A stretch of DNA of 64,000 bases, taken from contig NC_016482.1 in assembly GCF_000227115.2 (NCBI RefSeq), positions 558,001-622,000 of the forward strand, given 5' to 3'. This stretch comes from Naumovozyma dairenensis CBS 421 (Eukaryota; Ascomycota; Saccharomycetes; Saccharomycetales; Saccharomycetaceae). Both the position numbers and the translations under genes were made by a program. Below are positions 1 through 11,348 of this stretch, one piece after another. How positions within the stretch are numbered: the first letter of the stretch is position 1; each line of letters starts with the position of its first letter. The notes below the pieces were generated by a model. It did not search any database and was not told the origin of the DNA. It saw nothing but the letters and a program-made list of their open reading frames with translations.

Positions 1-2273
1 TTGATTTCTTGGTTTTAGTTTCGCTAATAATTAACCTCGTTTCTTATTTGCACAATGAAGGTAATGTTTCGCGTATTTTCAAAGGGTTGACAGCGTTAAG
101 AGCTTTGAGATGTTTGACAATCAGTACAACCGCTAGACAAACTTTTACGCTGGTTATGTTTGACGGTATCAAAAAGATTGGTGAAGCAGGCCTAATATCA
201 TTTAGCTTATTGTTTCCTTTTACTGTATGGGGTCTGAATCTGTTTAGAGGGCGCTTAGGGAAATGTAATGATTCTTCGATGGGTCTAAATTCATGTTTTA
301 ATGAATACACAGAAGAAGTTTTTCAATGGGATATTATGATGCCAAGAGTCTACCAGCAACCGCATTTGTATTTTGATTCCTTTGGAAGTGCTTTCAGATC
401 ACTCTACGAAATTATCTCTCTAGAAGGATGGGTAGATCTTTTGGAAGATATCATGAATAGTACAGGTGTAGGTTCCATCCCATCAGCTTTTTCTTCAGCG
501 AGTAGTGCAGCTTTTTTGGTTCTGTTCAATTTCTTAAGTATGGTATTTATCCTCAATTTGTTTGTTTCATTTATCATCACCAATCATGCCAAAACAACAG
601 GCCAAGCATACTATACCATCGAAGAAAAATCATGGCTTGAATCCTTGAAACTACTAACCCAAGTTAAACCAAAAGCCATCCCTAATCTTCTTGAAATATC
701 CAACTTTAGAAAATTTTGTTATAGAATAGCCGTTGAAAAGACCAACTTTTATTACGCAATGTTCCTCCAGATTGTATTGTATGTACATATCTTGATGCTA
801 CTAACAAAGAGGTATACTAAGTCAACAACCAAAACTTCTGCTGATACGATATATTTTATGATTTCAACAACGATATTTCTAATACAAGAATTACTACGTC
901 TTTGTGGCGAAGGCCTCCACCTGTATATCAAGCAAAAATGGAACATAATAAGACTTATTATTTTGATGGATTCTTTTGTTTTAACCATCATTGGGTTTAG
1001 CGTACCATATATCTGGGTTTGGTTTCATAATATGAAGGAAGTTTTCCATCTAATATTCTTTCTATTCCTCATTCCTCAAAATGATATGCTGAGTGAATTA
1101 ATTGAAACAGCGATGGCAAGTTTACCACCAATCCTTTCCTTGACTTATACATGGGCGATTTTATTTTTGGTTTACGCAATTGCATTGAATCAAATTTTTG
1201 GCCTCACAAGATTAGGTCCAAACACAACAGATAATTTGAATTTTAGAACAGTGATCAAAAGTTTGATTGCTTTGTTCAGATGTAGTTTCGGAGAAGGTTG
1301 GAACTATATAATGGATGATTTGACAGTACTTGAACCTTATTGTTACGTTAACGATGTTGGCAACAGTGATTGCGGGTCACTCACGTATGCCTACATTCTA
1401 CTAATGTCTTGGAATGTACTTTCCATGTACATTTTCATGAATATGTTCATTACTTTGATTATTGGTAATTTTAGTTACGTTTACAGAGGTGGTGGTGCTA
1501 AATCGGAGATTAATCGTTCGGAGATCAGGAAGTTTGTTGAAGCATGGGCAAAATATGATTCGGATGGTACGGGTGAGTTGGACTTTAGTTATTTGCCGCG
1601 ATTAATGCATTCTTTTGATGGTCCATTATCTTTCACAATTTGGGAAGGAAGATTGACCATTAAAAACTTAGTAGCTAATTATATGGAGGTGAATCCGAAT
1701 GATCCGTATGATGTTAAGGTAGATCTCGAAGGACTGAACAAGGAATTGTCAACTCTGGATAAAGGTAAGGTGTTACAAAGAAGATTACAGTACCGGAGAT
1801 TCGTTCAAGAAGTTTATTATACCAATGCTTATAGAGGAGCTCTGAAGTTTTCAAACTTACTCCAGCAAATCCCATTATACACTGCATATAATCCAAGAGA
1901 ATGTCTTGGTATTGATCATTATGTTCGTTATTTGTACACGATGGGTAAAGTTGATAAGTATTTGGATAATCGACGTAATGTGGATGTTTTAGACATGGTC
2001 GTTACGAGATGGAAATACCGTTTCAGAAAGAATCATGGTGCTAATAATGAAAATCATCTATTAACTAGAGTAACGCCAGTCGATCAGATCTCTGAGGTAA
2101 ACTTCCCGGACAGCTCAGAAGAAGTTAATCAAAACGTCTTACCGCCTTTGACTACACCAAGGATGGATTTTGGTGTCAACAATTTTATGTGGTCACCTAG
2201 GAATGCAGAACATAGCCACAACCCATTTGAGAATCTATCAACCTCAGAAGAACATGAAGCTGATGATATTTGA
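1..2273 (+). CDS. CCH1: CCH1, voltage-gated calcium channel alpha subunit (3' part, runs off the left edge)
   Basis: Plasma-membrane high-affinity Ca2+ channel that works with Mid1. The frame is open to base 1, so about 757 C-terminal residues are visible of a protein that is about 2,040 residues in S. cerevisiae. The visible part starts in the S4-S5 region of repeat III (RIFKGLTALRALRCL). It continues through the repeat III pore (SLEGW) and all of repeat IV with its pore (FGEGW). It then passes an EF-hand-like loop (DSDGTGELD) into a soluble tail that ends near GVNNFMWSPR. The repeat IV voltage-sensor region around FLFLIPQND lacks the regular Arg/Lys spacing of a classical S4. I recall the same in S. 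cerevisiae Cch1. Identity is firm; the true start lies outside the window. Confidence 0.96.
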   Translation, partial: DFLVLVSLIINLVSYLHNEGNVSRIFKGLTALRALRCLTISTTARQTFTLVMFDGIKKIGEAGLISFSLLFPFTVWGLNLFRGRLGKCNDSSMGLNSCFNEYTEEVFQWDIMMPRVYQQPHLYFDSFGSAFRSLYEIISLEGWVDLLEDIMNSTGVGSIPSAFSSASSAAFLVLFNFLSMVFILNLFVSFIITNHAKTTGQAYYTIEEKSWLESLKLLTQVKPKAIPNLLEISNFRKFCYRIAVEKTNFYYAMFLQIVLYVHILMLLTKRYTKSTTKTSADTIYFMISTTIFLIQELLRLCGEGLHLYIKQKWNIIRLIILMDSFVLTIIGFSVPYIWVWFHNMKEVFHLIFFLFLIPQNDMLSELIETAMASLPPILSLTYTWAILFLVYAIALNQIFGLTRLGPNTTDNLNFRTVIKSLIALFRCSFGEGWNYIMDDLTVLEPYCYVNDVGNSDCGSLTYAYILLMSWNVLSMYIFMNMFITLIIGNFSYVYRGGGAKSEINRSEIRKFVEAWAKYDSDGTGELDFSYLPRLMHSFDGPLSFTIWEGRLTIKNLVANYMEVNPNDPYDVKVDLEGLNKELSTLDKGKVLQRRLQYRRFVQEVYYTNAYRGALKFSNLLQQIPLYTAYNPRECLGIDHYVRYLYTMGKVDKYLDNRRNVDVLDMVVTRWKYRFRKNHGANNENHLLTRVTPVDQISEVNFPDSSEEVNQNVLPPLTTPRMDFGVNNFMWSPRNAEHSHNPFENLSTSEEHEADDI

Positions 2274-2499
2274 TACCCCAAACATTAATAACTACAATAT
2301 ATAATACTCTCTTTATAGACTAAAACTTTATAGAACAATACCATTTATTTTTGATGTGTGATATTGACGGTTTGTTTACGTCGATCGACAAAAATTAGTT
2401 GATGAACAGCGAATTAATCGTATCAACGACTCTTAGAAAGTTATTTACTTTATTCAAAACGTATAAATAAACGCAATTTAAAAAATAAGTAAAAATAAT
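2274..2499. other. CCH1-tRNA intergenic gap
   Basis: AT-rich spacer with no ORF of note. The part next to the tRNA (about 2476-2498) reads on the minus strand as runs of T, which would serve as the RNA polymerase III terminator. Confidence 0.6.
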
Positions 2500-2570
2500 T
2501 GCGCAAGCCGGGAATCGAACCCGGGGCCCAACGATGGCAACGTTGGATTTTACCACTAAACCACCTGCGC
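2500..2570 (-). tRNA. tRNA-Gly (anticodon GCC), no intron
   Basis: The minus strand folds as a 71-nt cloverleaf. The acceptor stem GCGCAGG pairs with CTTGCGC, with one G-U pair, and A is the discriminator base. The A box is TGGTTTAGTGG, the anticodon loop is TTGCCAT with GCC, and the B box is the perfect GGTTCGATTCC. T-runs follow the 3' end on the minus strand. It sits between CCH1 and CRM1. Confidence 0.97.
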
Positions 2571-2986
2571 TTGTTTCTTGAAAAATTAGAATTTCTGACG
2601 AACTTCCCCAAGGGATCTCAGCATGTGCCCTTATTACCCTCCTCTCATTCTTTTCCTTAACAATTTTTTTTCCCAGTACAAATTTGTAATTTTTATACTA
2701 TGTACGTAAAAGATCTGATTTCAAATTGACTATAACGAATGTTAACTACAAGAGAGGTAATGGGAGGAGATATCAAGGAATACTATTGTTATACATTACC
2801 TAGTAGAGATTACTGATTATTAACCGCAAGGATTGACTGAAAAGATTGGCGTTTTTAATTGAATTTTGATTTAACACCAACCTACTTATTAATTGAATAG
2901 CAGCAGGAGGCTATCTTGTACCACACCGTTTGAATAAACAGATATTACGCACTATAATTTAGGAGAACCAGAGATAGCAAAGAAAA
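2571..2986. other. CRM1 upstream region
   Basis: 416-base gap between the tRNA and CRM1. It must hold the CRM1 promoter. I see no strong binding site, repeat or transposon end. Confidence 0.5.
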
Positions 2987-5900
2987 ATGGATGCAATCTT
3001 AGATTTTTCAAAAGAATTGGATATCAATGCATTAGATCAAGTTGTTGATACCTTTTACAAAGGTTCTGGTGTCCAACAAAAGCAAGCACAAGAAGTGTTA
3101 ACCAAGTTTCAAGAACATCCAGATGCTTGGCAACGTGCTGATCAAATTTTACAATTTTCGAACAATCCGCAAGCAAAATTTATCGGACTATCTATTTTAA
3201 ATAAACTTATTAGTACAAAATGGAAATTATTACCCGCGGAGCAAAGAATTGGTATCAGGAATTTCGTTGTTGGGATGATTATTACCATGTGTCAGGATGA
3301 TATGGTATTTCAGACTCAAAAAAATTTGATTAGTAAATCAGATTTAACTTTGGTCCAAATTTTAAAACAAGAATGGCCTCAAAATTGGCCTGAATTCATC
3401 CCTGAATTAATTAGTAGTTCCACTTCTTCTTTAAACGTTTGTCAAAATAACATGGTTATCTTAAAGTTGTTATCAGAGGAAGTCTTCGATTTTTCTGCTG
3501 AACAAATGACTCAAGCTAAGGCATTGCATTTGAAAACATCTATGGCTAAGGAATTCGAACAAATCTTCAAATTATGTTTCCAAGTCCTAGAACAAGGCTC
3601 AGCCCCCTCTTTGGTTGTTGCAGCATTAGAATCTTTACTTAGATATTTACATTGGATCCCCAACAGGTATATTTTCGAAACAAACCTTTTGGAATTGTTA
3701 AGTACAAAATTTTTGGGTTCTAGTGACATTAGAGCGATTACTTTGAAATGTCTAACTGAAGTATCAAGTTTACGTATCCCACCAAATGCCCCAGCCATGA
3801 AGACACAAACTGTCCTTTATTTCCAAAATACTTTACAACAAATAGCTTTACATGTCATACCGGTCAGCACAGATCTAAAATCAACTTATGCAACAGCTAA
3901 TGGTACTGATCAATCATTCTTACAAGATTTTGCAATGTTTTTAACCACATATCTAACTCACCATAGGGATTTATTAGAAAGTGATGAAAGTCTAAGAGAG
4001 CTATTATTAAGTGCTCACCAATATTTGATTGAATTATCCAAGATTGACGAAAGAGAATTATTCAAAATGACTTTGGACTATTGGAATAATTTAGTTTCCG
4101 ATTTATTTTATGAAGTACAAAAATTACCCTTAAATGAATTAAATCCTTTAATGCAGTTATCTGTGGGGACTCAAACTATTTCTACTGGTGCTGGTGCGAT
4201 GAACCCAGATTTTTTGAAAAGATTTCCTTTGAAAAAACATATTTATGAAAATATTTGCTCACAATTAAGATGGGTCATTATAGAAAATATGGTTAGACCA
4301 GAAGAAGTTCTTGTTGTAGAAAACGATGAAGGTGAAATTGTAAGAGAATTCGTCAAGGAATCTGATACCATTCAACTATATAAATCTGAAAGGGAAGTTC
4401 TTGTTTATTTGACACATTTGAATGTTGAAGATACTGAACAAATTATGGTTAACAAATTGGCGAGACAGATTGATGGCTCAGAATGGTCATGGCATAACAT
4501 TAATACTTTATCATGGGCCATTGGTTCCATTTCTGGTACCATGAATGAAGAAACTGAAAAAAGATTTGTTGTTACAGTTATTAAGGATTTATTAGCTTTG
4601 ACAGAAAAGAAGAGAGGTAAAGATAATAAAGCTGTTGTTGCATCAGATATAATGTATGTTGTTGGTCAATATCCACGTTTCTTAAAGGCTCATTGGAATT
4701 TCTTGAAAACTGTTGTCTTGAAATTGTTTGAATTTATGCATGAAACTCATGAAGGTGTTCAAGATATGGCCTGTGATACCTTTATTAAGATTGTTCAAAA
4801 ATGTAAATATCATTTCGTTGTTCAACAACCTCGTGAAACAGAACCTTTCATTCAAACCATTATTAGAGATATTCAATCTACGACAAGTGATTTACAACCT
4901 CAACAAGTTCATACTTTTTACAAAGCATGTGGTATAATCATTTCTGAGGAAAGAAATATTGCTGAAAAGAATAGATTATTAAGTGATTTGATGGCTTTAC
5001 CAAATATGGCATGGGATGCTATAGTACAACAATCTACAGCAAATCCGGCATTATTATTAGATTCAGAAACAGTAAAAATTATAGCTAATATCATCAAGAC
5101 AAATGTTGCTGTTTGTTCTTCTATGGGTGCTGATTTCTATTCTCAACTAGGTCATATCTATTTCAATATGTTGCAGTTATATAGAGCTGTTTCATCAATG
5201 ATATCAGAGCAAGTTGCATTAGACGGACTAATTGCTACTAAGACACCAAAGGTTCGTGGGTTGAGAACAATTAAGAAGGAAATTTTAAAATTGATTGAAA
5301 CATACATATCTCAAGCAAAGAACTTGGAAGAAGTTGTTAAAGATCTTGTTGATCCATTATTAAACGCAGTTTTAGAAGACTATTTGAATAATGTTCCAGA
5401 TGCAAGAGATGCAGAAGTCTTAAACTGTATGACAACAGTGGTTAGTAAAGTTGGTCATATGATTCCACAAGGTGTTATTTTGATTTTACAAAGTGTCTTT
5501 GAATGTACCTTAAATATGATCAATAAAGATTTCACTGAATACCCAGAACATCGTGTGGAATTCTATGAATTATTGAGAGTCATTAATGAAAAATCATTCG
5601 GTGCATTTTTGGAACTGCCACCCACAGCATTTAAGTTATTTATTGATGCAATTTGTTGGGCATTTAAGCATAATAATAGGGATGTCGAAGTTAACGGGTT
5701 ACAAATTGCCTTAGATTTAGTGAAAAATGTTGAAAGAATGGGTAATACCCCATTTGCTAATTCATTTTACAAAAACTTTTATTTCACATTTGTTAGTGAG
5801 ACATTTTATGTGTTAACAGATTCTGATCATAAATCAGGATTTTCCAAACAATGTTTATTATTAATGAAATTGATATCATTGGTTTATGAAAATAAGATAC

Positions 5901-6241
5901 AGGTTCCAATCTATGATGAATCAAGCGCTCCTCAAGGTACATCTAATCAGGTTTATTTGAATCAATATTTAGCCAATATGTTAGGTAATGCATTCCCTAA
6001 TTTGACGGGAGAACAGATTACTAATTTCTTAGGTGCTCTAACTAAGCAATATGGTGATCTATCTAAATTCAATGGTATCTTAAGAGATTTCTTGGTTCAA
6101 ATTAAAGAAATTGGTGGTGATCCAACAGATTATTTGTTTGCTGAAGAAAAGGAAAATGCTTTACAAGAACAGAACAGGATACAAAGAGAAAAGGCAGCTA
6201 TGGTTGGTGGTTTATTAAAACCATCTGAACTGGGAGATTAA
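2987..6241 (+). CDS. CRM1: CRM1, exportin 1 (nuclear export receptor)
   Basis: Essential karyopherin that carries leucine-rich NES cargo out of the nucleus with Ran-GTP. The length is 1,084 residues, the same as I recall for S. cerevisiae Crm1, so it is complete. The N-terminal Ran-binding region, the central HEAT repeats and the acidic C-terminal tail are all present. The NES groove helix reads [14 protein letters not shown], where residue 539 is Thr, with the groove lysines following. Human and S. pombe exportin have Cys at this position, the leptomycin B target, so the protein should be drug-insensitive like the S. cerevisiae one. The Ran homologue that drives it is also in this window (60909-61571). 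The ATG at 2987 is the first in frame. Confidence 0.98.
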   Translation: MDAILDFSKELDINALDQVVDTFYKGSGVQQKQAQEVLTKFQEHPDAWQRADQILQFSNNPQAKFIGLSILNKLISTKWKLLPAEQRIGIRNFVVGMIITMCQDDMVFQTQKNLISKSDLTLVQILKQEWPQNWPEFIPELISSSTSSLNVCQNNMVILKLLSEEVFDFSAEQMTQAKALHLKTSMAKEFEQIFKLCFQVLEQGSAPSLVVAALESLLRYLHWIPNRYIFETNLLELLSTKFLGSSDIRAITLKCLTEVSSLRIPPNAPAMKTQTVLYFQNTLQQIALHVIPVSTDLKSTYATANGTDQSFLQDFAMFLTTYLTHHRDLLESDESLRELLLSAHQYLIELSKIDERELFKMTLDYWNNLVSDLFYEVQKLPLNELNPLMQLSVGTQTISTGAGAMNPDFLKRFPLKKHIYENICSQLRWVIIENMVRPEEVLVVENDEGEIVREFVKESDTIQLYKSEREVLVYLTHLNVEDTEQIMVNKLARQIDGSEWSWHNINTLSWAIGSISGTMNEETEKRFVVTVIKDLLALTEKKRGKDNKAVVASDIMYVVGQYPRFLKAHWNFLKTVVLKLFEFMHETHEGVQDMACDTFIKIVQKCKYHFVVQQPRETEPFIQTIIRDIQSTTSDLQPQQVHTFYKACGIIISEERNIAEKNRLLSDLMALPNMAWDAIVQQSTANPALLLDSETVKIIANIIKTNVAVCSSMGADFYSQLGHIYFNMLQLYRAVSSMISEQVALDGLIATKTPKVRGLRTIKKEILKLIETYISQAKNLEEVVKDLVDPLLNAVLEDYLNNVPDARDAEVLNCMTTVVSKVGHMIPQGVILILQSVFECTLNMINKDFTEYPEHRVEFYELLRVINEKSFGAFLELPPTAFKLFIDAICWAFKHNNRDVEVNGLQIALDLVKNVERMGNTPFANSFYKNFYFTFVSETFYVLTDSDHKSGFSKQCLLLMKLISLVYENKIQVPIYDESSAPQGTSNQVYLNQYLANMLGNAFPNLTGEQITNFLGALTKQYGDLSKFNGILRDFLVQIKEIGGDPTDYLFAEEKENALQEQNRIQREKAAMVGGLLKPSELGD

Positions 6242-6681
6242 TAGTCAACAAAGTGTGATACTTAAAATCTTTTCTTATAGTCTATACGCTTTTTCAATTC
6301 CTACTACTTTGGCATCAACCTTTTATTTTCAAACTGCACTTCAATTTTAAAAATTGTATAACGTACACATAAAAGTTCATTAACATTAAACTATGAAAAA
6401 CAAAACCAAAATTAAAATCTCACTAATCATGTATAGTTTAATATAGGATAACATAATACATAACATAATTATATAAGAAAATTGACAACGAAACGTACTG
6501 GTCCCTTGCGAAATTTTATACCTTGGTATATGCAAGACAGGATATTCACTATTATATGCTATAGACAAGGTTGGAAAAGGGGGGATAAAGGATTGTAGAT
6601 ATCTAAAAGTTATATATTTACAGGTAATTTAGAGTAATAACGAAGGAATAATATTATTATTAACATTGTTCGAATAGACAT
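6242..6681. other. CRM1-MRPL9 convergent gap
   Basis: 440 bases between two converging genes, AT-rich, holding the 3' ends and poly(A) signals. Nothing else seen. Confidence 0.5.
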
Positions 6682-7497
6682 TCAGTTTTTATCCATCTTT
6701 TTGATAGCTTCTTGAATCTTAACGAAGGTGTCCTTTGGGCCCGGAATGGAACCCTTAACCCAAATAACATTATTTGCATCGTCCACTTTCAATATTTGAG
6801 CATTTTGAACCGTAACTTGTTTCCCTCCCATTCTACCGGGCATTTTCTTTCCTGGCAAAATACGACCAGGGTCTTGATTTTGACCATAAGAACCACCATG
6901 TCTATGCATAACAGAAGTACCATGACTTGCTCTTAAACCTTTGAAATGATACTTCTTCATAACACCAGCGAAACCCTTCCCTTTGCTCACAGATTTCAAA
7001 TCGACAAATTGTCCCACTTTAAAAAATGATGGTTTCAAATGTGTCCCCAGGGGTAACAATCCACTGGATTCTTTTACTCTAAATTCAGCAATTTTCAATT
7101 TCGGATTAATCAATTTTGATGCAAAATGTCCTAACATCTGTCTTGTTTCATTCAAATAATTTTTCGTACCGTACCCGACTTGATTTGCCCAATAACCGTT
7201 TGATTCCAATGTTCTATGCATGATAACTTCCACGTTATTGATTTCTAATATGGTTGCGGCTATTCGATCCCCAGTTTCTGGATCGAAAAAGGGAGCCATA
7301 CCAATTTTTTGACCTATAAGACCACAATCCTTGGGTAACCATTTACGTGAGAAGGCTTGAATCGGTGAATGATTAATTGGTGGAGGAGATGATTTCATTG
7401 TTGATCTTATACTTGGTGCGATTAAGGAAGCTTTTGTTGATATAGTTCGTTTACATATTGTGGTTGCAATTATCGTCATCGAGGGTGGTATTAGCAT
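6682..7497 (-). CDS. MRPL9: MRPL9, mitochondrial ribosomal protein uL3m
   Basis: Large-subunit mitochondrial ribosomal protein of the uL3 family. 271 residues, against about 269 in S. cerevisiae. The first 40 or so residues are rich in Thr, Ser, Ile and Lys with few acids, as in a mitochondrial presequence. The uL3 body starts around [12 protein letters not shown]. The uL3 hallmark is the Gly/His/Arg-rich loop [14 protein letters not shown] followed by [16 protein letters not shown]. The second Met (residue 7) could also serve as start. Confidence 0.96.
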   Translation of the reverse strand: MLIPPSMTIIATTICKRTISTKASLIAPSIRSTMKSSPPPINHSPIQAFSRKWLPKDCGLIGQKIGMAPFFDPETGDRIAATILEINNVEVIMHRTLESNGYWANQVGYGTKNYLNETRQMLGHFASKLINPKLKIAEFRVKESSGLLPLGTHLKPSFFKVGQFVDLKSVSKGKGFAGVMKKYHFKGLRASHGTSVMHRHGGSYGQNQDPGRILPGKKMPGRMGGKQVTVQNAQILKVDDANNVIWVKGSIPGPKDTFVKIQEAIKKMDKN

Positions 7498-7932
7498 CTT
7501 TTCTGCGGAGAGCTGTCGTTAGAGTATTTGAACCTTATAACTGATCTATTTGAGAGATTAGAATGACTTCTTGGTGTCGAGGAAATGATTGTATGCTATA
7601 ACTTAACTTTAGTCAATCAATGTACCTTTTGTTGCACATACTATTTTTTCTATATACGTACTATTTGGATTTTGAATATTTCGGGTTCCTCGCGTCACAG
7701 AAATCTGTCACAAACGAGACGTCACTAAATTACAATAATAGTTAAAAGATTTCTTAGACTATTTATCTGAGTGGCGGAGATGCCTCCATCTTGTATAATA
7801 TATTGAGAAGTAAAAGCTTATAGATTTTAATGTATAAGGGTATTTAATAACTTAAAGAATAATATCATAACTAGATTCAACAAGGATGACGAGGGAAAGT
7901 ATGTTTTTTTTTCGGAATGATTCGTTTTTCGT
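7498..7932. other. MRPL9 upstream / TOS2 downstream gap
   Basis: 435 bases. The right half is the TOS2 3' flank and the left half is the MRPL9 promoter. No further gene or clear site seen. Confidence 0.45.
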
Positions 7933-9972
7933 TCATTGATTTATTAATGCTGTTCCTTTGATCGTTCTTGGCAAGATGTTGGTACTGGGTGGAGCTGTAT
8001 GTATCATTCGAAGTTCATCAGATTCAGATGTAAATGAATAATCATTTAACAAGTCTTCTGTTGGGTCAATTTTCAACTCTTCATTTGGATCACGTTGTTT
8101 TGAGTGGGGGTCTTTATTTCTAAACATGATGGGAACTTTTAATTTTGGTAATCGACGTGAAGTGTCGGTCGGTGATGTTTCAAATCCTAAACCATCATTC
8201 ATTTTATCTATTATTGATTTCAAATTATAAATTGACGCAGAATCCGTTGCAGACGGCGGTGATGGGGTTAAACCTTTGGGAGTTTTCACTTCAGGATGAG
8301 CATGAGTAAAGGTACTATTTGATTCAGATTTAGGGGTTTCAATAAGATATTGTTGTTCTGGATATTGGTTGATTATGGGCAGAAACCGACCTTTTGGATT
8401 AGAATTGGATGATGCCGAAGATAGGAATGTTGTTTCTAATGGAGTTGAAGCATCTAGCCTTTCTTGCAATGGAAATAGGGTACTAGTATCATTTTCTTTG
8501 TTATCATCATTGATAGTATCCTCAGTATTGTCGATGTCAGTTTTAGTAGTATGGTTATTCAAAACAGGTGACGATATAGAAGAAGAGGTTGATAAAAAGG
8601 ATTTCCTAAAATCTTCCAAATATAATTCATAGATACTTGCAATTCTTATAACGTTTTCCTTTTCTTCTATTTCGTCTTCTATTGATTCCTGACTTCTGTC
8701 GTAATCTATCTGTTCGTGATTTACTTCATCTAGGAACTGGATATCTTCCTGTTGGCATTCTACTTTTTCAAGCTCTATTGGTTCAACTAATTGCTCCTCA
8801 GCATCTTCACATGTTTCGTTTATTGGACGGCCCCCAGATTCGACAAGTTCGTCTTCAGGTGAATGGTCCTTTAATGAAACTAGGTCTAATATTGGACCAT
8901 GTAATAAGTTGGAGGAGCTAGCTGCTTCGAATTCTATGGCATTCTCAAAATCGAATTTGTCAACACTAGGAATTTGGTGACCATTAGCGGCTTCTTTGTC
9001 TGTTTTAATATTGTTGTTATTATCTATCATAAAATTAGAGGAATTATCGTCAATTTGTCCGAAACTGTCAGTATTTTTATCAATTTGTCCAGTATTCTTT
9101 AGAGATTCCAGTGCTCCATCCGCATTAACAAATTCGATGTCTTCCATTATGCTATTCTTCGCGGCTGAGTAAATATGTGTATCATGCTTAGATTCATGTA
9201 AATCGGGTGTAATCTTCTCACTATCAATAGTGCCGATATTATTTGTTGAATGCTTGGAAATATTACTTTCATTCCCCTCTAAAAGGTCAAAAGCCACGTT
9301 AAATTTGTCAGATCCAGTATGTCCATTAATATTATCCTTATGCTTATTATTAGGTTTAGTTTCTGGAGAAATAGTAGTATATAGCACGTCTTTGTTGGAT
9401 ATCATATTGTTATTGGTACTATCATCTTTTGAAACAGTAGTAATTGTTTCAACTTTCGAAATTTTATTGGAGATGTTCTTTTCTACGAAGTCAAAATCAT
9501 CAGTTATAGTGCTATCATTATTAAAATTTAAAGAATTGTCGGTCTCGATAACTTCCTTGGTTGATGCGATTGTACCATTGGAAGATGGATTATATTTAAA
9601 ATTGGAAGGGATTAATGAAGAGGAAGAAGTCGGTGAAGAAGAGGTTGGAGATTGAACTATATCGAATTGAGATATATTCATTAAATGAGGAGTTGAATCT
9701 GGTATCTTGAGATCGATATCATCATTATTAATTACTGTTTGCTTTTCAATCGATAATGCGGTAGTTGTCGGTACTTTATTATGGTTATTTTTCCTTTTTT
9801 GATGTTTTTTATATATGATTATTGTTGATATCAGTGAGAAGAACAAAACTGCTACCCCTACTGGAATACCAATTGTTAATCCCATTGTTGTACTCTCACT
9901 TGTGGTTCTTTTTGCAAGGAACATTCTCGTTCGTGATGGTTTCATCGATGTAGGATCAGTTAATATGAGCAT
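7933..9972 (-). CDS. TOS2: TOS2/SKG6-type membrane-anchored bud-neck polarity protein
   Basis: Single-pass membrane protein of the Tos2/Skg6 pair, linked to bud emergence and polarity. I start it at the ATG at 9972 (679 residues). The longer open frame to 10050 begins only with a TTG codon. A transmembrane segment (MGLTIGIPVGVAVLFFSLIS) begins near residue 30 and is followed by a basic stop-transfer stretch (YKKHQKRK). A long Ser/Asn/Asp/Glu-rich cytoplasmic region follows. The C-terminus has SP/TP-rich motifs (KTPKGLTPSPPS) and a conserved-looking RTIKGTALINQ end. The position next to MRPL9 matches TOS2 (YGR221C). Two SCB sites lie upstream, fitting the name Target Of SBF. Confidence 0.85.
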   Translation of the reverse strand: MLILTDPTSMKPSRTRMFLAKRTTSESTTMGLTIGIPVGVAVLFFSLISTIIIYKKHQKRKNNHNKVPTTTALSIEKQTVINNDDIDLKIPDSTPHLMNISQFDIVQSPTSSSPTSSSSLIPSNFKYNPSSNGTIASTKEVIETDNSLNFNNDSTITDDFDFVEKNISNKISKVETITTVSKDDSTNNNMISNKDVLYTTISPETKPNNKHKDNINGHTGSDKFNVAFDLLEGNESNISKHSTNNIGTIDSEKITPDLHESKHDTHIYSAAKNSIMEDIEFVNADGALESLKNTGQIDKNTDSFGQIDDNSSNFMIDNNNNIKTDKEAANGHQIPSVDKFDFENAIEFEAASSSNLLHGPILDLVSLKDHSPEDELVESGGRPINETCEDAEEQLVEPIELEKVECQQEDIQFLDEVNHEQIDYDRSQESIEDEIEEKENVIRIASIYELYLEDFRKSFLSTSSSISSPVLNNHTTKTDIDNTEDTINDDNKENDTSTLFPLQERLDASTPLETTFLSSASSNSNPKGRFLPIINQYPEQQYLIETPKSESNSTFTHAHPEVKTPKGLTPSPPSATDSASIYNLKSIIDKMNDGLGFETSPTDTSRRLPKLKVPIMFRNKDPHSKQRDPNEELKIDPTEDLLNDYSFTSESDELRMIHTAPPSTNILPRTIKGTALINQ

Positions 9973-10191
9973 CTTTTTACGTATGATGGTTTTAATGGTT
10001 TCAGTTGATCTATGGAGTATATAACGATTGGTATCCTTATGGACTTGCAATTTTGCTAGTTAGCCTAGGTATCGTGATCAGTTATTATTAAGCCAAAACC
10101 CATACTTGATATTATTATTAATTATACAACACCATTGAATATCTGGTTGTTTGTTTATGAAAAATTCTTTTATTTACATTAATGGTATGCA

Positions 10192-10220
10192 TTTCGCGTT
10201 TCCTTGTTGTTGTCGCGAAA
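10192..10220. promoter_or_regulatory. Pair of SBF (SCB) sites upstream of TOS2
   Basis: TTTCGCG at 10192-10198 and CGCGAAA at 10214-10220 form an inverted pair of the CRCGAAA Swi4-Swi6 site. They lie about 220-250 bases upstream of the chosen TOS2 ATG. Binding is inferred. Confidence 0.6.
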
Positions 10221-11044
10221 GACACTAAGAAGATCCCGTAGGAACTCGCGGCAGCCGATGGAAGTTTAATAAAGATTTATTGTTAACGTTACACTTTCCC
10301 GAACTTTAACTTTAACTTTAACGTATGTGTAATTGACAGAACAACGTCATTAGGCTCTCTTCTTGTTGAAGGAAAGATCTGCAAAGAGATCATGAAATTA
10401 AATTGGAAATGTACCTGGGAAAACGGATACTCCACCTCATTTTGCCAATTCGTTTCTACTAACCTTCTATTGATTGAACTAGTTGTCATACACGTAGAAC
10501 TATGATTACGATAGGTGAGACTTATTTTTATTTAACAAGTTTCACATCCAAACTATGATATAAAGAAAGAAAACTGGAAAAGGTACAAAATGGGTGGTTG
10601 TTTGTACGTACTGATCTTTTGAAATTCATTCAATGGCACGACTGGTTTTTGTGAAGTATCTCACATTGACCTATCAAAAATATTCAAGATCACAGTCAAA
10701 ATCGGAATATTAACTTACTACCTATTCCTAATGATGATGTTAAAGTGCCCTGACATGTGTGTGAAAAAAGGAATACTTTGTGATTTCAACGGAAAACAGA
10801 AGGAACGTCGGCAGATAGAAAGGTGGAAATGACTACACATTCGGATTTTTGATTACCATTGAGTACAAGAGATACTCTTCCATTATCTCCTTTCATGCTG
10901 CCGCACTGTATCAATATAGTAGACAATTCTCCTTCATATCAATCATAAATATTCCCTCCATGGCCTCATGGGAAAGATTTTATTCATCGAACAAATCATA
11001 ATAGAAACAGGGAAATTTATGAGAAACAAAAAAGAAAAAAAAAG
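10221..11044. other. Gap between TOS2 promoter and U5 gene
   Basis: About 820 bases without a supportable ORF. It contains a small CTTTAA triplication near 10304-10321 and otherwise simple AT-rich sequence. No tRNA, LTR or protein remnant recognised. Confidence 0.4.
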
Positions 11045-11266
11045 GATAACTCCAATAATAATTGAAGTTGAAAAGTTCCAAAAATTGAGAATGGGACATT
11101 CATAAAAGGTGAAGGGACAAACGGAGACAATACCCGGATGGCTCTGGTAAAAGGCAAGAACCATGTTCGTTATAAGTTATTTATAAAAATTTATGTAAAG
11201 ATCTATAAATTTCTTGATGTTGATCTCTTAATCCCTTCATGTCACCATTGGTTATTTTAAAGGGAA
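11045..11266 (-). ncRNA. SNR7: U5 spliceosomal snRNA
   Basis: The minus strand carries the diagnostic U5 stem-loop I. The 9-base loop GCCTTTTAC is at 11155-11147, closed by a stem (ATGGTTCT with AGAGCCAT, one G-U pair). The flanks ACTTATAACGAACATGG and CATCCGGGTATTGTCTCC agree with my memory of S. cerevisiae SNR7. The 5' segment ATCAACATCAAGAA also matches. An Sm site (AATTTTTGG) lies near 11078-11086. It is followed by a 9-bp terminal hairpin at 11048-11069 with a 4-base loop, then a T-run. The 5' end is placed by alignment to S. cerevisiae and may be off by several bases. The role is aligning exon ends in the spliceosome. Confidence 0.95.
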
Positions 11267-11321
11267 GTTAACAGGGAAATATAAAGTAAAAGAAACAAAC
11301 AAAGGAGGAAAGCAAAAACAT

Positions 11322-11348
11322 ATTTATAAACTTGCCACCCTTTTATAG
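11322..11348 (-). promoter_or_regulatory. TATA boxes of the U5 gene
   Basis: On the minus strand CTATAAAAGGG sits near 11341-11349 and TTTATAAATA near 11322-11331, about 60-80 bases upstream of the U5 5' end. This is suitable for an RNA polymerase II snRNA promoter. A second T/C-rich tract follows toward PET54. Confidence 0.45.

Noticed and set aside
9973..10050. Longer TOS2 frame
   Set aside because: It begins only with TTG. The ATG at 9972 is the first proper start and keeps the membrane span near the N-terminus.
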